Shown in pieces: positions 1-8,627 of a stretch of 64,000 nucleotides of DNA. The notes beneath the pieces are model-generated. The model searched no databases, was not told the DNA's origin, and saw only the letters and a list, made by a program, of their open reading frames with translations. Source of the stretch: Natronomonas sp. CBA1123 (GTDB lineage Archaea; Halobacteriota; Halobacteria; Halobacteriales; Haloarculaceae); assembly GCF_009741925.1 (NCBI RefSeq), contig NZ_WPCC01000014.1:1-64000 (forward strand). Reading direction: 5' to 3'. How positions within the stretch are numbered: position 1 is the first letter of the stretch; every line of letters begins with the position of its first letter. A program made the translations under genes and the position numbers.

Positions 1-821
1 GGGATGTCGTTCATCGGCGCTTCGATGCCCTCGCGCTTCTCGAAGCCGACGGAGCTGTCGTCCTGATAGATGACGCCTTGATACTCCTTGTCGCGGTCCA
101 TGATGAGGTCCTTCGCGGCGTCGTAGTCCGAGGAATCGTGGTCGAAGTCCTCGTCGGCCACGTCGACGATGGCGTCGCGGAAGTAGTCGTAGGTGTCGAC
201 ATCGTTGAACGTCACACACGGCGAGTAAACGTTCACGAAGCCGAAGCCGTCGTGTTCGATAGCCTTCTGGACGATTTCGGCGTGTCGCTGGCTGTCCGAG
301 GAGAACGACTGCGCGATGAACGTGCCACCGGCGGCGAGCGCGAGTGCGAGGGGGTTGACGGGCTGTTGGTTCGTACCGTCCGGCGACGTCGAGGTCTCGA
401 AGTCCTCACGCGAGGTCGGCGAGAACTGCCCCTTCGTCAGCCCGTAAATCCGGTTGTCCATAACGATGTACGTCATGTCGACGTTCCGGCGGACCGCGTG
501 GACGAAGTGGCCAGCCCCGATGGAGTAGCCGTCGCCGTCGCCGCCGGCGACCATCACTTCGAGTTCGGGATTGGCCATCTTCACGCCCGTTCCGACGGGG
601 AGGGCCCGGCCGTGGACGCCGTGCAGCGCATACGAGTGCATGTACGTCCCGATTTTCCCGGAACAGCCGATACCGGCGACCACGAACGTGTTGTCGGGGT
701 CGTTGCCGGTCTCGGCCAGCGCTTTCATCATGCCGTTCATCGTCCCGAAGTCACCGCAACCGGGACACCACGTGGGCTGTTTGTCGGATTTGAAATCCGT
801 AAATCGAATCTCGGAACTCAT
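1..821 (-). CDS. korB: 2-oxoacid:ferredoxin oxidoreductase, beta subunit (3' end outside window)
   Basis: This is the thiamine-diphosphate subunit of a 2-oxoacid:ferredoxin oxidoreductase, which oxidatively decarboxylates a 2-oxoacid with CoA and passes electrons to ferredoxin. About 273 codons are visible and the frame runs off the window edge without a stop. CPGCGD lies at residues 19-24, GIGCSGKIG follows, and the ThDP/Mg site reads GGDGDGYSIGAGH. The start ATG overlaps the stop of the alpha gene (ATGA), so the two are translationally coupled. The family is certain, but whether pyruvate or 2-oxoglutarate is preferred cannot be read from the sequence. Confidence 0.93.
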   Translation of the reverse strand, partial: MSSEIRFTDFKSDKQPTWCPGCGDFGTMNGMMKALAETGNDPDNTFVVAGIGCSGKIGTYMHSYALHGVHGRALPVGTGVKMANPELEVMVAGGDGDGYSIGAGHFVHAVRRNVDMTYIVMDNRIYGLTKGQFSPTSREDFETSTSPDGTNQQPVNPLALALAAGGTFIAQSFSSDSQRHAEIVQKAIEHDGFGFVNVYSPCVTFNDVDTYDYFRDAIVDVADEDFDHDSSDYDAAKDLIMDRDKEYQGVIYQDDSSVGFEKREGIEAPMNDI

Positions 822-2581
822 GCTTCCACCTCCGTCGCCTCGCCGAGGGCCGCTTTGACCTCGTCGGCGAGTTCGTCCGCCTTGAAGCGGACGCCGTTGT
901 ACTTGTTGATGCGCTCGACGCGCGTGAGCGTGTCGTGTTCGACGAGGTCCGCGAACTGACCGGTCGCGTTACACTCGACGACGATGACCTCGTCTGCGGC
1001 CTCGAACTCCTCGGTGAGGTCCGGCCGCGGGAAGATGTACGGCACCGAAATGAACCGCACGTCGATGCCGTCTTCTTCGAGGAACTCCATCGCTTCCAGC
1101 ATCGCACCTTCGTTGGACCCCCACGAGACGATGAGCGTGTCGGCGTCGGCGTCACCGAACTCGCGGTAGTCGAAGTTCTCCCGCTCGATTGCGGTTTCGA
1201 CCTTGCGGTCGCGTTTGTCGACCTGCTCGACGCGCATGTCGGTGTCTTCGGTCCGTCGGCCCAGTTCGTCGTGTTCGAGGCCGGTGGACATGTGAGCGCC
1301 ACCCTCGACGCCGGGGAACGACCGCGGACTGATGCCGTCGTCGGTGAGCGCGTGGGGCTTGAACTGCCCTTTCTCGTTTTGCCACTCGTCGATGTTCTCC
1401 TCGTCGACGACCTTCCCGCGGTCGATTTCGACCTCGTCCATGTCGAACGTCTCGGGTTCGAAGGTCTGTTCGGTGACCGCAAGCGAGAGGTCGGCCGTGA
1501 GGTAGACGGGGAGTTGGTACTTCTCGGCGAGGTTGAACGCCTCGACGGTCTTGTGGAAACACTCCGAAATCGTCGTCGGCGCCAGCACGAACCGCGGCAC
1601 CTCGCCGTGGCCGCCGTACAGCATCTGGTTGAGGTCGCCCTGCTCCTGTTTGGTCGGCATCCCCGTCGAGGGACCCGACCGCATCACGTTACAGATGACC
1701 AGCGGCGTCTCCGAGGTGGCGACCAGTCCGAACGTCTCCGTCATCAGGTCGATGCCGGGTCCGGAAGTGGCAGTCATCGAACGGGCGCCCGCACGCGCAC
1801 CGCCGAGCGCCATGTTGACCGCCGACAGCTCGTCTTCGGCCTGAACGACGACGCCACCGTAGTCCTCGATGCGGCCCTTCAGATACTCCATCACGTCCGT
1901 CGCGGGCGTGATTGGGTAGCCGGCGTAGAACCGACAGCCGCCGGCGAGAGCGCCCATCCCGATGGCTTCGTCGCCGTTCAGGAGGACGTAGTCGTTGTCC
2001 GTCGTCTCGAGGTCATCGTCAGTCGAGAGGTCCGTCTCCTCTTGGACGAACTCCGCGCCGAGGCGGGCGGCCTTCTTGTTGTTCTCGACGATGGCCTCGC
2101 CTTTCCCACCGAAGCGCTTCTCCAGCGACTCGTCGAGGTACTCGATGTTGAATCCAGTAACTTCACACGCGGCACCGAGTGCAACGATGTTGCGCATGAT
2201 GGCGCCACCGGCGTCCTCGGCGAGGCGCTTCAGCGGCACGTCGAGCCCCGTCATCTCGCCGGGGGCCTCGAAGTCCTTCATCATCGTCCGCTCGCCGTCG
2301 TAGATGATGACGGAGTCCTCGTGGAGTTCGTCGAGGTTTTCGTTGACGGTTCGCTCTGTCAGCGCAATCAGGATATCGAGTCTGTCGACGACACTCTCGA
2401 CGCGGTCGACCGACGTCCGTACCTTATACGCCGTGTATCCGCCACGGATTCGTGAGGCGAAGTCCTTCGAGGTAAAGACGTGGCGCCCCGCACGTGAGAG
2501 CGCCTGGGCAAAGATCTTCCCGGTCGAGTCGATCCCGTCGCCGGCTTCACCGCCGACGGCCCAGTTGAGGTCCTCTGGCAT
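818..2581 (-). CDS. korA: 2-oxoacid:ferredoxin oxidoreductase, alpha subunit (gamma-alpha fusion)
   Basis: This is the 587-residue partner of the beta subunit. The N-terminal ~190 residues form the gamma domain (GEAGDGIDSTG near residue 11, SRIRGGYTAYKVR near residue 43). The pyrimidine-binding alpha domain follows, with GYPITP at 221-226. Fusion of gamma and alpha is the usual archaeal KorA layout. I chose ATG 2581 (MPEDLNW) because the 32 residues upstream look unlike the family and cover the promoter region. It comes first in a korA-korB operon and is divergent from the flavin reductase gene at 2770. Confidence 0.93.
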   Translation of the reverse strand: MPEDLNWAVGGEAGDGIDSTGKIFAQALSRAGRHVFTSKDFASRIRGGYTAYKVRTSVDRVESVVDRLDILIALTERTVNENLDELHEDSVIIYDGERTMMKDFEAPGEMTGLDVPLKRLAEDAGGAIMRNIVALGAACEVTGFNIEYLDESLEKRFGGKGEAIVENNKKAARLGAEFVQEETDLSTDDDLETTDNDYVLLNGDEAIGMGALAGGCRFYAGYPITPATDVMEYLKGRIEDYGGVVVQAEDELSAVNMALGGARAGARSMTATSGPGIDLMTETFGLVATSETPLVICNVMRSGPSTGMPTKQEQGDLNQMLYGGHGEVPRFVLAPTTISECFHKTVEAFNLAEKYQLPVYLTADLSLAVTEQTFEPETFDMDEVEIDRGKVVDEENIDEWQNEKGQFKPHALTDDGISPRSFPGVEGGAHMSTGLEHDELGRRTEDTDMRVEQVDKRDRKVETAIERENFDYREFGDADADTLIVSWGSNEGAMLEAMEFLEEDGIDVRFISVPYIFPRPDLTEEFEAADEVIVVECNATGQFADLVEHDTLTRVERINKYNGVRFKADELADEVKAALGEATEVEA

Positions 2582-2704
2582 ACTACATCGGGGTTCTGCG
2601 CGGCGGACGTTAAGCCTTCTGAATATTGCCGCAGTTGAGCGGTTTTCCGGATTACAGCCCTCGAAAGCGACTTTCAACGACTACCGAGGGAAAACTTCAC
2701 ACGC

Positions 2705-2712
2705 GTTTATAT
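2705..2712 (+). promoter_or_regulatory. TATA-like box before the flavin reductase gene
   Basis: The sequence GTTTATAT lies about 60 bases before ATG 2770, so transcription would begin near 2735 with a leader of about 35 bases. The intergenic gap with korA is divergent, so both promoters sit in 2582-2769. Confidence 0.45.
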
Positions 2713-2769
2713 CGGATTTCCGGAGACGGCTTCGAAAGCGCCTTGCCGGCGGGGAAGCCCATACCGTAC

Positions 2770-3417
2770 ATGGACCCCATCGAGACGACCGTCGCTGCCG
2801 TCCGCGACGTCGGCCCCGACGCAGTCGCCATCGACCTCGACACCCCGCCGGCGTTCGACGCCGAACCGGGACAGTTCGTCAAACTCACCGCCACCGTCGG
2901 CGGCAAAGACGAATCGCGGTTCTACACCGTCTCCTCGCCGGACACCGACGACACCTTCGAGTTCACTATCAGCTACGACCCCGAGGAGGGCGGCGCGTTC
3001 AGCGAGTACCTCCTGAACCTCGAGGCCGGCGACACCGTGACGATTACCGGCCCCTTCGGCGACGACTATTACGAAGGCGAGCATCGAGCAATCGTCCTCG
3101 CCGGCGGCCCCGGTATCGGTCCCGCCGTCGCCATCGCCGAGCGCGCACTCGCCGAGGGCAACGAGGCCGCAATCGTCTACCGCGACGACACTCCGCTTCA
3201 CGAGGAGCGCCTCTCGAACATCGCCAACGCCGGAGCGTCGGTGTTCGTCCTCTCCGAAGACGAATCGCTCACCGACGCCGTCGCGGACGTGCTGACGAAC
3301 GCCGACGGCGAGCAGGTGTTCGTCTACGGCTTCGCCGACTTCCTCAAGGACGCCACCGCCGCAATCGAGGCCGCCGGCGGCGATGCCGACGCGGCGAAGG
3401 CAGAGAACTTCGGGTGA
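2770..3417 (+). CDS. FAD-dependent oxidoreductase, ferredoxin-NAD(P)+ reductase family
   Basis: This 215-residue protein has the two-domain ferredoxin reductase fold and moves electrons between NAD(P)H and an unknown carrier. The FAD-binding RFYTVSS is at residues 50-56 and the nucleotide-binding GGPGIGP at 112-118. There is no 2Fe-2S domain, so it is a stand-alone reductase module. ATG 2770 was preferred over a longer frame from 2626 because MDPIETTVAAV starts the beta-barrel directly and the upstream residues span the TATA box. It is divergent from korAB, which would fit ferredoxin re-oxidation, but that link is inferred only from position. Confidence 0.82.
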   Translation: MDPIETTVAAVRDVGPDAVAIDLDTPPAFDAEPGQFVKLTATVGGKDESRFYTVSSPDTDDTFEFTISYDPEEGGAFSEYLLNLEAGDTVTITGPFGDDYYEGEHRAIVLAGGPGIGPAVAIAERALAEGNEAAIVYRDDTPLHEERLSNIANAGASVFVLSEDESLTDAVADVLTNADGEQVFVYGFADFLKDATAAIEAAGGDADAAKAENFG

Positions 3418-3432
3418 ACCTCTACGCCGACC

Positions 3433-3472
3433 TTTTTGCACGCCCGCTCGCGGCGCGAGCGGGCGGCAAAAA
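3433..3472 (+). terminator. Very strong terminator-like hairpin after the flavin reductase
   Basis: Starting 16 bases after the stop codon at 3417, a nearly perfect inverted repeat pairs TTTTTGC (3433-3439) with GCAAAAA (3466-3472) and CGCCCGCTCGCG (3441-3452) with CGCGAGCGGGCG (3454-3465). Only A3440 is unpaired and the loop is one base. The A/T outer arms make it usable as a terminator on both strands. Confidence 0.6.
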
Positions 3473-3831
3473 CGTCGATGAAAAAGACACTGCGGGCCTC
3501 CCGCTGGTCGGCCCTTGGTCCCGCGCCTCCCTCCGGTCGGCGCGGCGGAACCGCTCGCGCCTGCGGCGCTCGCGGATGCTCTACTGGCCGAAGTTCGAAC
3601 CACCAGCTCGTCCGAGCATTCATATATCAAAACGAGACCATCCGCCGTATGCGCTGACCAGCCACCGACGGCCGTTCGGCTACCGTGCGGCTGGCCGTCG
3701 GATTAGGGGTGCTACTCCCACTGAACGCCGCCTGTTCGCTACCTACTCGCCACTGCTGGCACGTTCGGTGTCGTCGAGGAACGCCGCGACTCGTTGTTGT
3801 GCGTCCATGGCCTCGGCGCCGTCCCAGCGGA
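3473..3831. other. Gene-free stretch with GC-rich structured DNA and an isolated hairpin
   Basis: No convincing coding frame was found here. The first ~120 bases are GC-rich and rich in short inverted repeats. An ATATATCA-type box lies near 3620, followed by a hairpin with a perfect 9-base stem (3665-3673 with 3693-3701). A short minus-strand frame ending at 3744 runs into the neighbouring gene start and is not supported. Confidence 0.5.
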
Positions 3832-3839
3832 GTATAAAC
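3832..3839 (+). promoter_or_regulatory. TATA box of the ANL-like gene
   Basis: GTATAAAC lies about 29 bases before ATG 3862, the spacing expected when the transcript begins at the start codon (leaderless mRNA). Confidence 0.6.
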
Positions 3840-3861
3840 ACCCGGCGTCCGTAGTCGGAGT

Positions 3862-4563
3862 ATGGACGTACTCGGGGACGCAATCGACCGACAGCGCCGC
3901 ACCTCCGACATCGCGCTCCGGGCGCCCGCGGTCGGCCGAGCCTACGACTACCGACGGTTCTGTACGAGCGCGTGGAAAGTGGGGAACTTCCTCCGACACC
4001 TCGGCGTCCGGAGCGGGGCGGGCGTCGCCATCGCTGACGACCCGATTCCGGAACCGGTGTTGACGTTTTACGGTGCCGCGTTGCTCGGAGGCGTCGTTCG
4101 GTTCGGCCCGGCGGAATCGGTCGGCGACGACACGCGCGCGCTCGTCGTCCCTGTAGCGGACCTCGGCGAGTACGACGCCGGACCCTCCACGAAACAAGTC
4201 GCCTACGGCAGTCAACCCGATGACCCCACGGTCTCGTACTTCGAGCGCGACGTGTGGAGCGAGAACCCGACGGAACCGCCGGACCACATCACGCCGTCGG
4301 ACCCGTTGCTGGCGGCCTCCGAGGCGACGTACAGCCACGGCGACGTTCTCGGGGCCGCAACCGAAGTGGTCGACGACCACGGAGTCGCCTCCGACACGAC
4401 GGTCGCGGTTCGGGGGTCGTTCACCGCCCCGGGCGTCGTCGCCGCGGGGTTGGTCGCACCCATCGTGGCTGGCGGAACCGTCGTCGTCGGCCCGGGAGCA
4501 GAGGGAGACCTCGTCGTCGGCGGACCGAACAGCGACATCGCCGTCGAGACGCTGTTGGGCTGA
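3862..4563 (+). CDS. Short ANL-superfamily (acyl-CoA synthetase N-terminal-like) protein
   Basis: This 233-residue protein resembles only the front of an AMP-dependent acyl-CoA synthetase. Residues ~1-80 read like the usual opening (YDYRRFCTSAWKVGNFLRHLGV, then GVAIADDPIPEPVLTFYGAALLGGVV). A later block near 185-200 (GVVAAGLVAPIVAGGTVVVG) resembles the second substrate-handling strand set. The ATP-binding P-loop, the YGxTE motif and the C-terminal catalytic lid are absent, so it probably does not adenylate anything by itself. A clear TATA box 29 bases upstream supports this start and argues against a decayed fragment. Function unknown. Confidence 0.7.
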   Translation: MDVLGDAIDRQRRTSDIALRAPAVGRAYDYRRFCTSAWKVGNFLRHLGVRSGAGVAIADDPIPEPVLTFYGAALLGGVVRFGPAESVGDDTRALVVPVADLGEYDAGPSTKQVAYGSQPDDPTVSYFERDVWSENPTEPPDHITPSDPLLAASEATYSHGDVLGAATEVVDDHGVASDTTVAVRGSFTAPGVVAAGLVAPIVAGGTVVVGPGAEGDLVVGGPNSDIAVETLLG

Positions 4564-4628
4564 CTGCTGGCAGTCGTGGAAATCCAGCGTTAGGCGACAT
4601 GGCGTCGATGTTTAGGCCATCGTTCGTC

Positions 4629-5123
4629 TCAGTCGATGTCGCGGACGTCACCAAGAAACTCGTCGACAGTTGGCCTGTCTCCCGGCGTCTTTCCTTCGTA
4701 CGTTTTCGCCACGGTGGGTTCGCCGTCCGTCGTATCGAAGACGACCGCAAGCGGCATCCGCCCGACGAGGTCGTGAAGCGACCCGAGCGCACCGAATCGG
4801 GTCGGTTGGTCGTACTCGTCGCTAACGGCCTTCGAGGGGTCCGCCAAGAGCGAAAACGGCAGGTCGTATTGGCGGTGCCACTCCGCAGCGCGGTCGGCGG
4901 GTTCGGGCAACACCGCGACGACCGCAGCGTTCGCCTCCCGGAACGCTTCGTACCGAGCGGCGACGTCTTGGACCTGCTGTCGACACTTCGTGCAGTGGTA
5001 GTCCCGCTGGAACAGGAGGACGATACTGTCGGTGTCCGAATCGGTGGCGGCCTCCGAGAACTGGAATCGGTCGGGGCCGGAGGCGGCGTTCTCCAGTTCG
5101 AAATCGTGTGCTGACGTGTTCAT
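4629..5123 (-). CDS. Peroxiredoxin / thioredoxin-fold redoxin (AhpC/TSA-like)
   Basis: This 164-residue protein has a thioredoxin-like fold and probably reduces peroxides using a thiol donor. The active segment reads FQRDYHCTKCRQQV near residues 39-52, giving a CxxC pair where classic peroxiredoxins have T-x-x-C. The C-terminal half (MPLAVVFDTTDGEPTVAKTYEG) supplies the usual beta strands. The length is normal for the Bcp/AhpC group. The next gene on the other strand encodes a Rieske protein, but nothing shows a shared function. The CxxC leaves a thiol-disulfide oxidoreductase role open. Confidence 0.8.
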   Translation of the reverse strand: MNTSAHDFELENAASGPDRFQFSEAATDSDTDSIVLLFQRDYHCTKCRQQVQDVAARYEAFREANAAVVAVLPEPADRAAEWHRQYDLPFSLLADPSKAVSDEYDQPTRFGALGSLHDLVGRMPLAVVFDTTDGEPTVAKTYEGKTPGDRPTVDEFLGDVRDID

Positions 5124-5245
5124 CCATTGAAACCATCCGAACAGGGAGGACTTGTCGTTCGCGCGCTCGTGTGAGCGTCGCGGAAAACCGGAGTGCGGTC
5201 GCCGGCAGTCGGAAGGCTTGAACCGGCCCGGGTCGTGGCCCGGAT

Positions 5246-5656
5246 ATGGCCGAGGAGCGCATCGCCGACATCGAGGAGGTTCCCGAGGACTCGACGCTTC
5301 TGTTTACGGTTCGGGAGGGCTTCGACGAGAAGGAGGTCGTTCTCGTTCGACTGAACGGCGACATCGCCGCGTGGCGGAACTTCTGTCCCCACTGGACCGA
5401 CGTGCGACTCGACAAGGGAAGCGGCGCGGAGTTCCGCGACGGCGAAGTCGTCTGTACGCGTCACGGCGCGACGTTCGAACCCGATTCCGGACACTGCACG
5501 TACGGCCCCTGCGAGGGGTCGTATCTCGAAGAGGTCGACGTCGAAGTTCGTGACGGTGGCGTGTATCTCGCCGAAGACCACTACGAGTTCGACCACGTCG
5601 GTCCCAAGAGCGACCGCGACCTCTCCTCCGGACGTATCGGCTTCAGCGGGAATTAG
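5246..5656 (+). CDS. Rieske [2Fe-2S] ferredoxin-like protein
   Basis: This 136-residue soluble protein carries one Rieske cluster. The ligands are visible as CPHWT near residue 49 and CTRHGATF near residue 71. It has no signal peptide or membrane helix, which separates it from respiratory Rieske subunits. Such small proteins serve as electron carriers for oxygenases or nitrite reductases, but no partner is encoded next to it. The gene is convergent with pabC and their 3' ends overlap by 14 bases. Confidence 0.88.
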   Translation: MAEERIADIEEVPEDSTLLFTVREGFDEKEVVLVRLNGDIAAWRNFCPHWTDVRLDKGSGAEFRDGEVVCTRHGATFEPDSGHCTYGPCEGSYLEEVDVEVRDGGVYLAEDHYEFDHVGPKSDRDLSSGRIGFSGN

Positions 5657-6524
5657 CGTAACAGCGCGTTTCGACCCGCTCGTCGTACAGTCGCTGAAGC
5701 AGCGTCGTCAGCGGTCCACCGCCGATTTCGATGCCATCGAGCGTCGCAATCGGCCGGAGTTCCCACGTCGAGTTCGTCAGGAACGCCTCGTCGGCGTTCC
5801 GCACGTCGTCCGGCGTGTATCGCCCCGTCCGAACCGGGAAGTCCTCGGATTCGGCGAGTTCGATGACCACCTCTCGAGTGATGCCGGGGAGAATCGACCC
5901 CGTTTCGGGCGTCTTCAGCACGCCGTCGTCGACGAAAAACAGGTTGCTCGTCGCCCCCTCCGCGACGTGGCCGTTCATGTCCCGCATCAGCGCCTCGACC
6001 GGTCGGTACCCCTCGTTGGATGCCCGCCGGAGTTCAAGGCGAGCGAGAATGCCGTTGAGGTAGTTGTGGGTCTTGGCGTCGGACGGCACCGCACTGTCGG
6101 GGATTCGCCGCGTCTGCACCGACTGAACGACGGCGGAATCGTCCCAGACGCGCTGGCCGTCGACGCCCCCGCGCGGGAGCGGTTTCACGTACACGACGAC
6201 CGTGGGGTCGACGTCTTCGTCCGGCGTCAGTTTCCCGGGTTGGACCCCCCTGCTCACCGAGACGCGAACGTAGGCGTCCGCGAAGTCGTTGGCGTCCAGC
6301 GTCTCGGCGACGCGAACCGCGAGGTCGTCGGGGACGGCATCGGCCATCCCGAGCGTCTCGCAGGTTCGATGGAGCCGTTCGACGTGGCGGTCCCACGCGA
6401 ATACCTCGCCGCCGTAGGCCCGACACGTCTCGAAGGCAGCGTCTCCGTATCGAAATCCGCGGTCGTCGACGCTGACGGTCGCCTCGTCTCGGTCGCGTAG
6501 TGTTCCGTTTACGTGGTACTGCAT
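5643..6524 (-). CDS. pabC: Aminodeoxychorismate lyase (class IV aminotransferase fold)
   Basis: This 293-residue PLP enzyme of the branched-chain aminotransferase/ADC lyase family probably releases pyruvate from 4-amino-4-deoxychorismate to give p-aminobenzoate. The likely Schiff-base lysine is in SDAKTHNYLNG and the cofactor-binding glutamate region reads HVAEGATSNLFFV. It is the last gene of pabB-pabA-pabC, and its start overlaps the pabA 3' end by 16 bases. That operon context is the main reason for calling it a lyase rather than a branched-chain or D-amino acid aminotransferase. Confidence 0.86.
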   Translation of the reverse strand: MQYHVNGTLRDRDEATVSVDDRGFRYGDAAFETCRAYGGEVFAWDRHVERLHRTCETLGMADAVPDDLAVRVAETLDANDFADAYVRVSVSRGVQPGKLTPDEDVDPTVVVYVKPLPRGGVDGQRVWDDSAVVQSVQTRRIPDSAVPSDAKTHNYLNGILARLELRRASNEGYRPVEALMRDMNGHVAEGATSNLFFVDDGVLKTPETGSILPGITREVVIELAESEDFPVRTGRYTPDDVRNADEAFLTNSTWELRPIATLDGIEIGGGPLTTLLQRLYDERVETRCYANSR

Positions 6525-7093
6525 CGTGTACAGAACGTCGCAATCATGCGCTCACCGACCTCGGTGAGGATGCTCTCGGGGTGAAACTGCACGCCGACGT
6601 GGGGCTTGTCGCGATGGCGGACACCCATCACGACGCTCCGTTCGTCGTCGGTATGGGCCGTCTCTTCGAGAACTGACGGGATGTCACCACGCTCGACGGC
6701 GAGGGAGTGATACCGGCCGACCTCGAATCGCTCGGGGAGTGCTTCGAAGAGTCCCCGACCGTCGTGGGTCACCGAGGAGGGTTTCCCGTGGACGACGTCG
6801 GGCGCGTGGCCGACCGCGGCGCCGTTGGCGGCACACAGCGCCTGATGGCCCAGACAGACGCCGAGTGTCGGATAGGAGAGTTCCGCGAATATCGGCACAG
6901 ACACGCCCGCTTCCGACGGCGTACCGGGCCCCGGCGAGACGACGATTCCGTCGGGCTCTAAGCGTCGGATGTCCTCGACCGTTATCGCGTCGTTGCGTTC
7001 GACCACAACGTCCGCATGTGTGCCGACGTACTGGACGAGGTTGTAGACGAACGAGTCGTAGTTGTCGACGACGAGAATCGTGGGCGCCGTCAT
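6509..7093 (-). CDS. pabA: Aminodeoxychorismate/anthranilate synthase, glutamine amidotransferase subunit
   Basis: This 194-residue class I glutamine amidotransferase supplies ammonia to the chorismate-aminating subunit encoded just upstream. The nucleophile Cys80 is in GVCLGHQAL, and the other triad residues are His171 and Glu173 in HPES. The oxyanion region reads SPGPGTPS near residue 53. ATG 7093 overlaps the pabB stop (ATGA). TrpG is the alternative reading, but the neighbouring lyase gene favours p-aminobenzoate synthesis. Confidence 0.87.
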   Translation of the reverse strand: MTAPTILVVDNYDSFVYNLVQYVGTHADVVVERNDAITVEDIRRLEPDGIVVSPGPGTPSEAGVSVPIFAELSYPTLGVCLGHQALCAANGAAVGHAPDVVHGKPSSVTHDGRGLFEALPERFEVGRYHSLAVERGDIPSVLEETAHTDDERSVVMGVRHRDKPHVGVQFHPESILTEVGERMIATFCTRCSTT

Positions 7094-8577
7094 CGCTCCG
7101 TCGCCTCCACGGTGAGCGTGGTTCGTTCGTCCAGCGCCGCATCGAGGGCCTTGACGAGGGCGCGACCCTTGTCGAGGGTTTCGTCGTACTCGCTGTCGGG
7201 GTCGGAGTCGTGGACGATACCGGCGCCCACGCGGAGGTAATACCGGTCGGCGTGGCGGACGAGCGTGCGGATGACGATGTTGAGCGTCGCGCGGTCGTCG
7301 AAGCCGAAGACACCGATGGCACCGGTGTAGGGGCCGCGCGAACTCCGTTCGACCGAATCGATTATCTCCATCGTCCGCGGTTTCGGCGCGCCGGTAATCG
7401 TTCCGCCGGGGAAGACGGCCGCGACGGCGTCGGCCAGCGAGCAGTCCGCCCGGCGGCGCCCCTCGACGAGACTGACGAGGTGCATGACCTCCGAGTAGCG
7501 GTCGACGCGGCGGTACTCCCGAACGTCGACGCTGCCGTACTCGCTGACCTTTCCGAGGTCGTTCCGTTCGAGGTCGACGAGCATGGCGTGTTCGGCCCGC
7601 TCCTTCTCGTCGCCGAGGAGGTCGGCTTCGAGTTCGGCGTCGACCTCGGGGGTCTCCCCGCGCGGTCTGGTGCCGGCGATGGGTTCGGTCAAGAGTCGGT
7701 CGCCCTCGACATCGAGGAGGAGTTCGGGACTCGCGCTGACGAGGTCCACGCCCGGAAACTCGACGAGCGCCGAGTACGGCGCCGGATTCACTCGCCGGAG
7801 CGCGGCGTAGGCGTCGACCGGGTGTACGGCCGCCGGCGCCGAGAGCCGCTGGGAGACGTTGGCCTGAAACGTGTCTCCTTCGTGGATGTGCTCTTTGACG
7901 CGGCGGACGCGCTCGGCGAACGCCTCGCGCGTGCACTCGGAGTCGAACGTCGCACGCGAGCGCTCGGATGGCGGCCGGCCGACCGAGCGGTCGCCGGCGA
8001 TGGCTCGGGCGACGAGGTCACGGGCGCGGCCGAGTCCCCACTCGTAGGCGGCATCGACGCCGTCGTGTTCGTCGAGTCGCGGACACGCGGTTACTCGAAG
8101 CGTAGCCTCGCTCGTCCACGGCTCTTCCCACGCGGCCACGCGGTCGTACGTCGCCACCTGAAGCCGCGGTAAGCCGCGGTCCTCCTCGGCGTCGGAGAGT
8201 GTCTCCAGTTCGCGTGCGATGTCGTAGGAGAGCCACCCGAAGGCGCCACAGGGGTACGGCACGGTACAGGCACCCCGTACGAGCGTCTCCCCGGAAAGTA
8301 GCCCGTCGAGGGCGGCGAGTGACGGTGACGCAGACTCGGGGGAGACCGCGTCGGCTGAGACGGTGAGCCGCTCGATTGGGTCCGTCGCGAAGTACCCCCA
8401 CCCGGACTGTCCGCCGGTAGTTTCGAGGAGTACGTCGCCGCCGTCGCCGTTGCGCGCCCGACGGTACGCCTCGAAAGGGTCGGCGACGCGAACACGGAGT
8501 TCGACCGGAACCCGGGCGTCCGGCGGGGCGTCGGCTGCCGTCGAACCGAAATCGGCCCGGTCGGTGACGACTCGCAT
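7090..8577 (-). CDS. pabB: Aminodeoxychorismate synthase component I
   Basis: This 495-residue chorismate-binding enzyme is first in the p-aminobenzoate operon. The C-terminal catalytic domain shows the family landmarks [30 protein letters not shown] and [12 protein letters not shown] in the expected order. The N-terminal domain ([17 protein letters not shown]) resembles the regulatory half of TrpE/PabB. TrpE cannot be ruled out by motifs alone, but the pabA-pabC context supports PabB and a role in folate or other pterin-linked C1 metabolism. Confidence 0.87.
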   Translation of the reverse strand: MRVVTDRADFGSTAADAPPDARVPVELRVRVADPFEAYRRARNGDGGDVLLETTGGQSGWGYFATDPIERLTVSADAVSPESASPSLAALDGLLSGETLVRGACTVPYPCGAFGWLSYDIARELETLSDAEEDRGLPRLQVATYDRVAAWEEPWTSEATLRVTACPRLDEHDGVDAAYEWGLGRARDLVARAIAGDRSVGRPPSERSRATFDSECTREAFAERVRRVKEHIHEGDTFQANVSQRLSAPAAVHPVDAYAALRRVNPAPYSALVEFPGVDLVSASPELLLDVEGDRLLTEPIAGTRPRGETPEVDAELEADLLGDEKERAEHAMLVDLERNDLGKVSEYGSVDVREYRRVDRYSEVMHLVSLVEGRRRADCSLADAVAAVFPGGTITGAPKPRTMEIIDSVERSSRGPYTGAIGVFGFDDRATLNIVIRTLVRHADRYYLRVGAGIVHDSDPDSEYDETLDKGRALVKALDAALDERTTLTVEATER

Positions 8578-8627
8578 CGATGAGAGAAAAGCGCCCGTTG
8601 GGTAACCGTTTTGCGGTCGCTCCTGCC

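Noticed and set aside
935-2455. Long open frame of 506 codons antisense to korA
   Set aside because: It lies fully opposite a certain gene, has no family resemblance and is the usual result of GC-rich codon bias. The same holds for long frames opposite the Mrp genes (36210-37766, 38378-39472), topA (46958-48694) and gatB (51589-52995).
3744-3830. Short minus-strand frame ending AAFLDDTERASSGE, like the tail of an enzyme
   Set aside because: It continues upstream only through the promoter and start of the ANL-like gene and has no start signal or recognisable domain.
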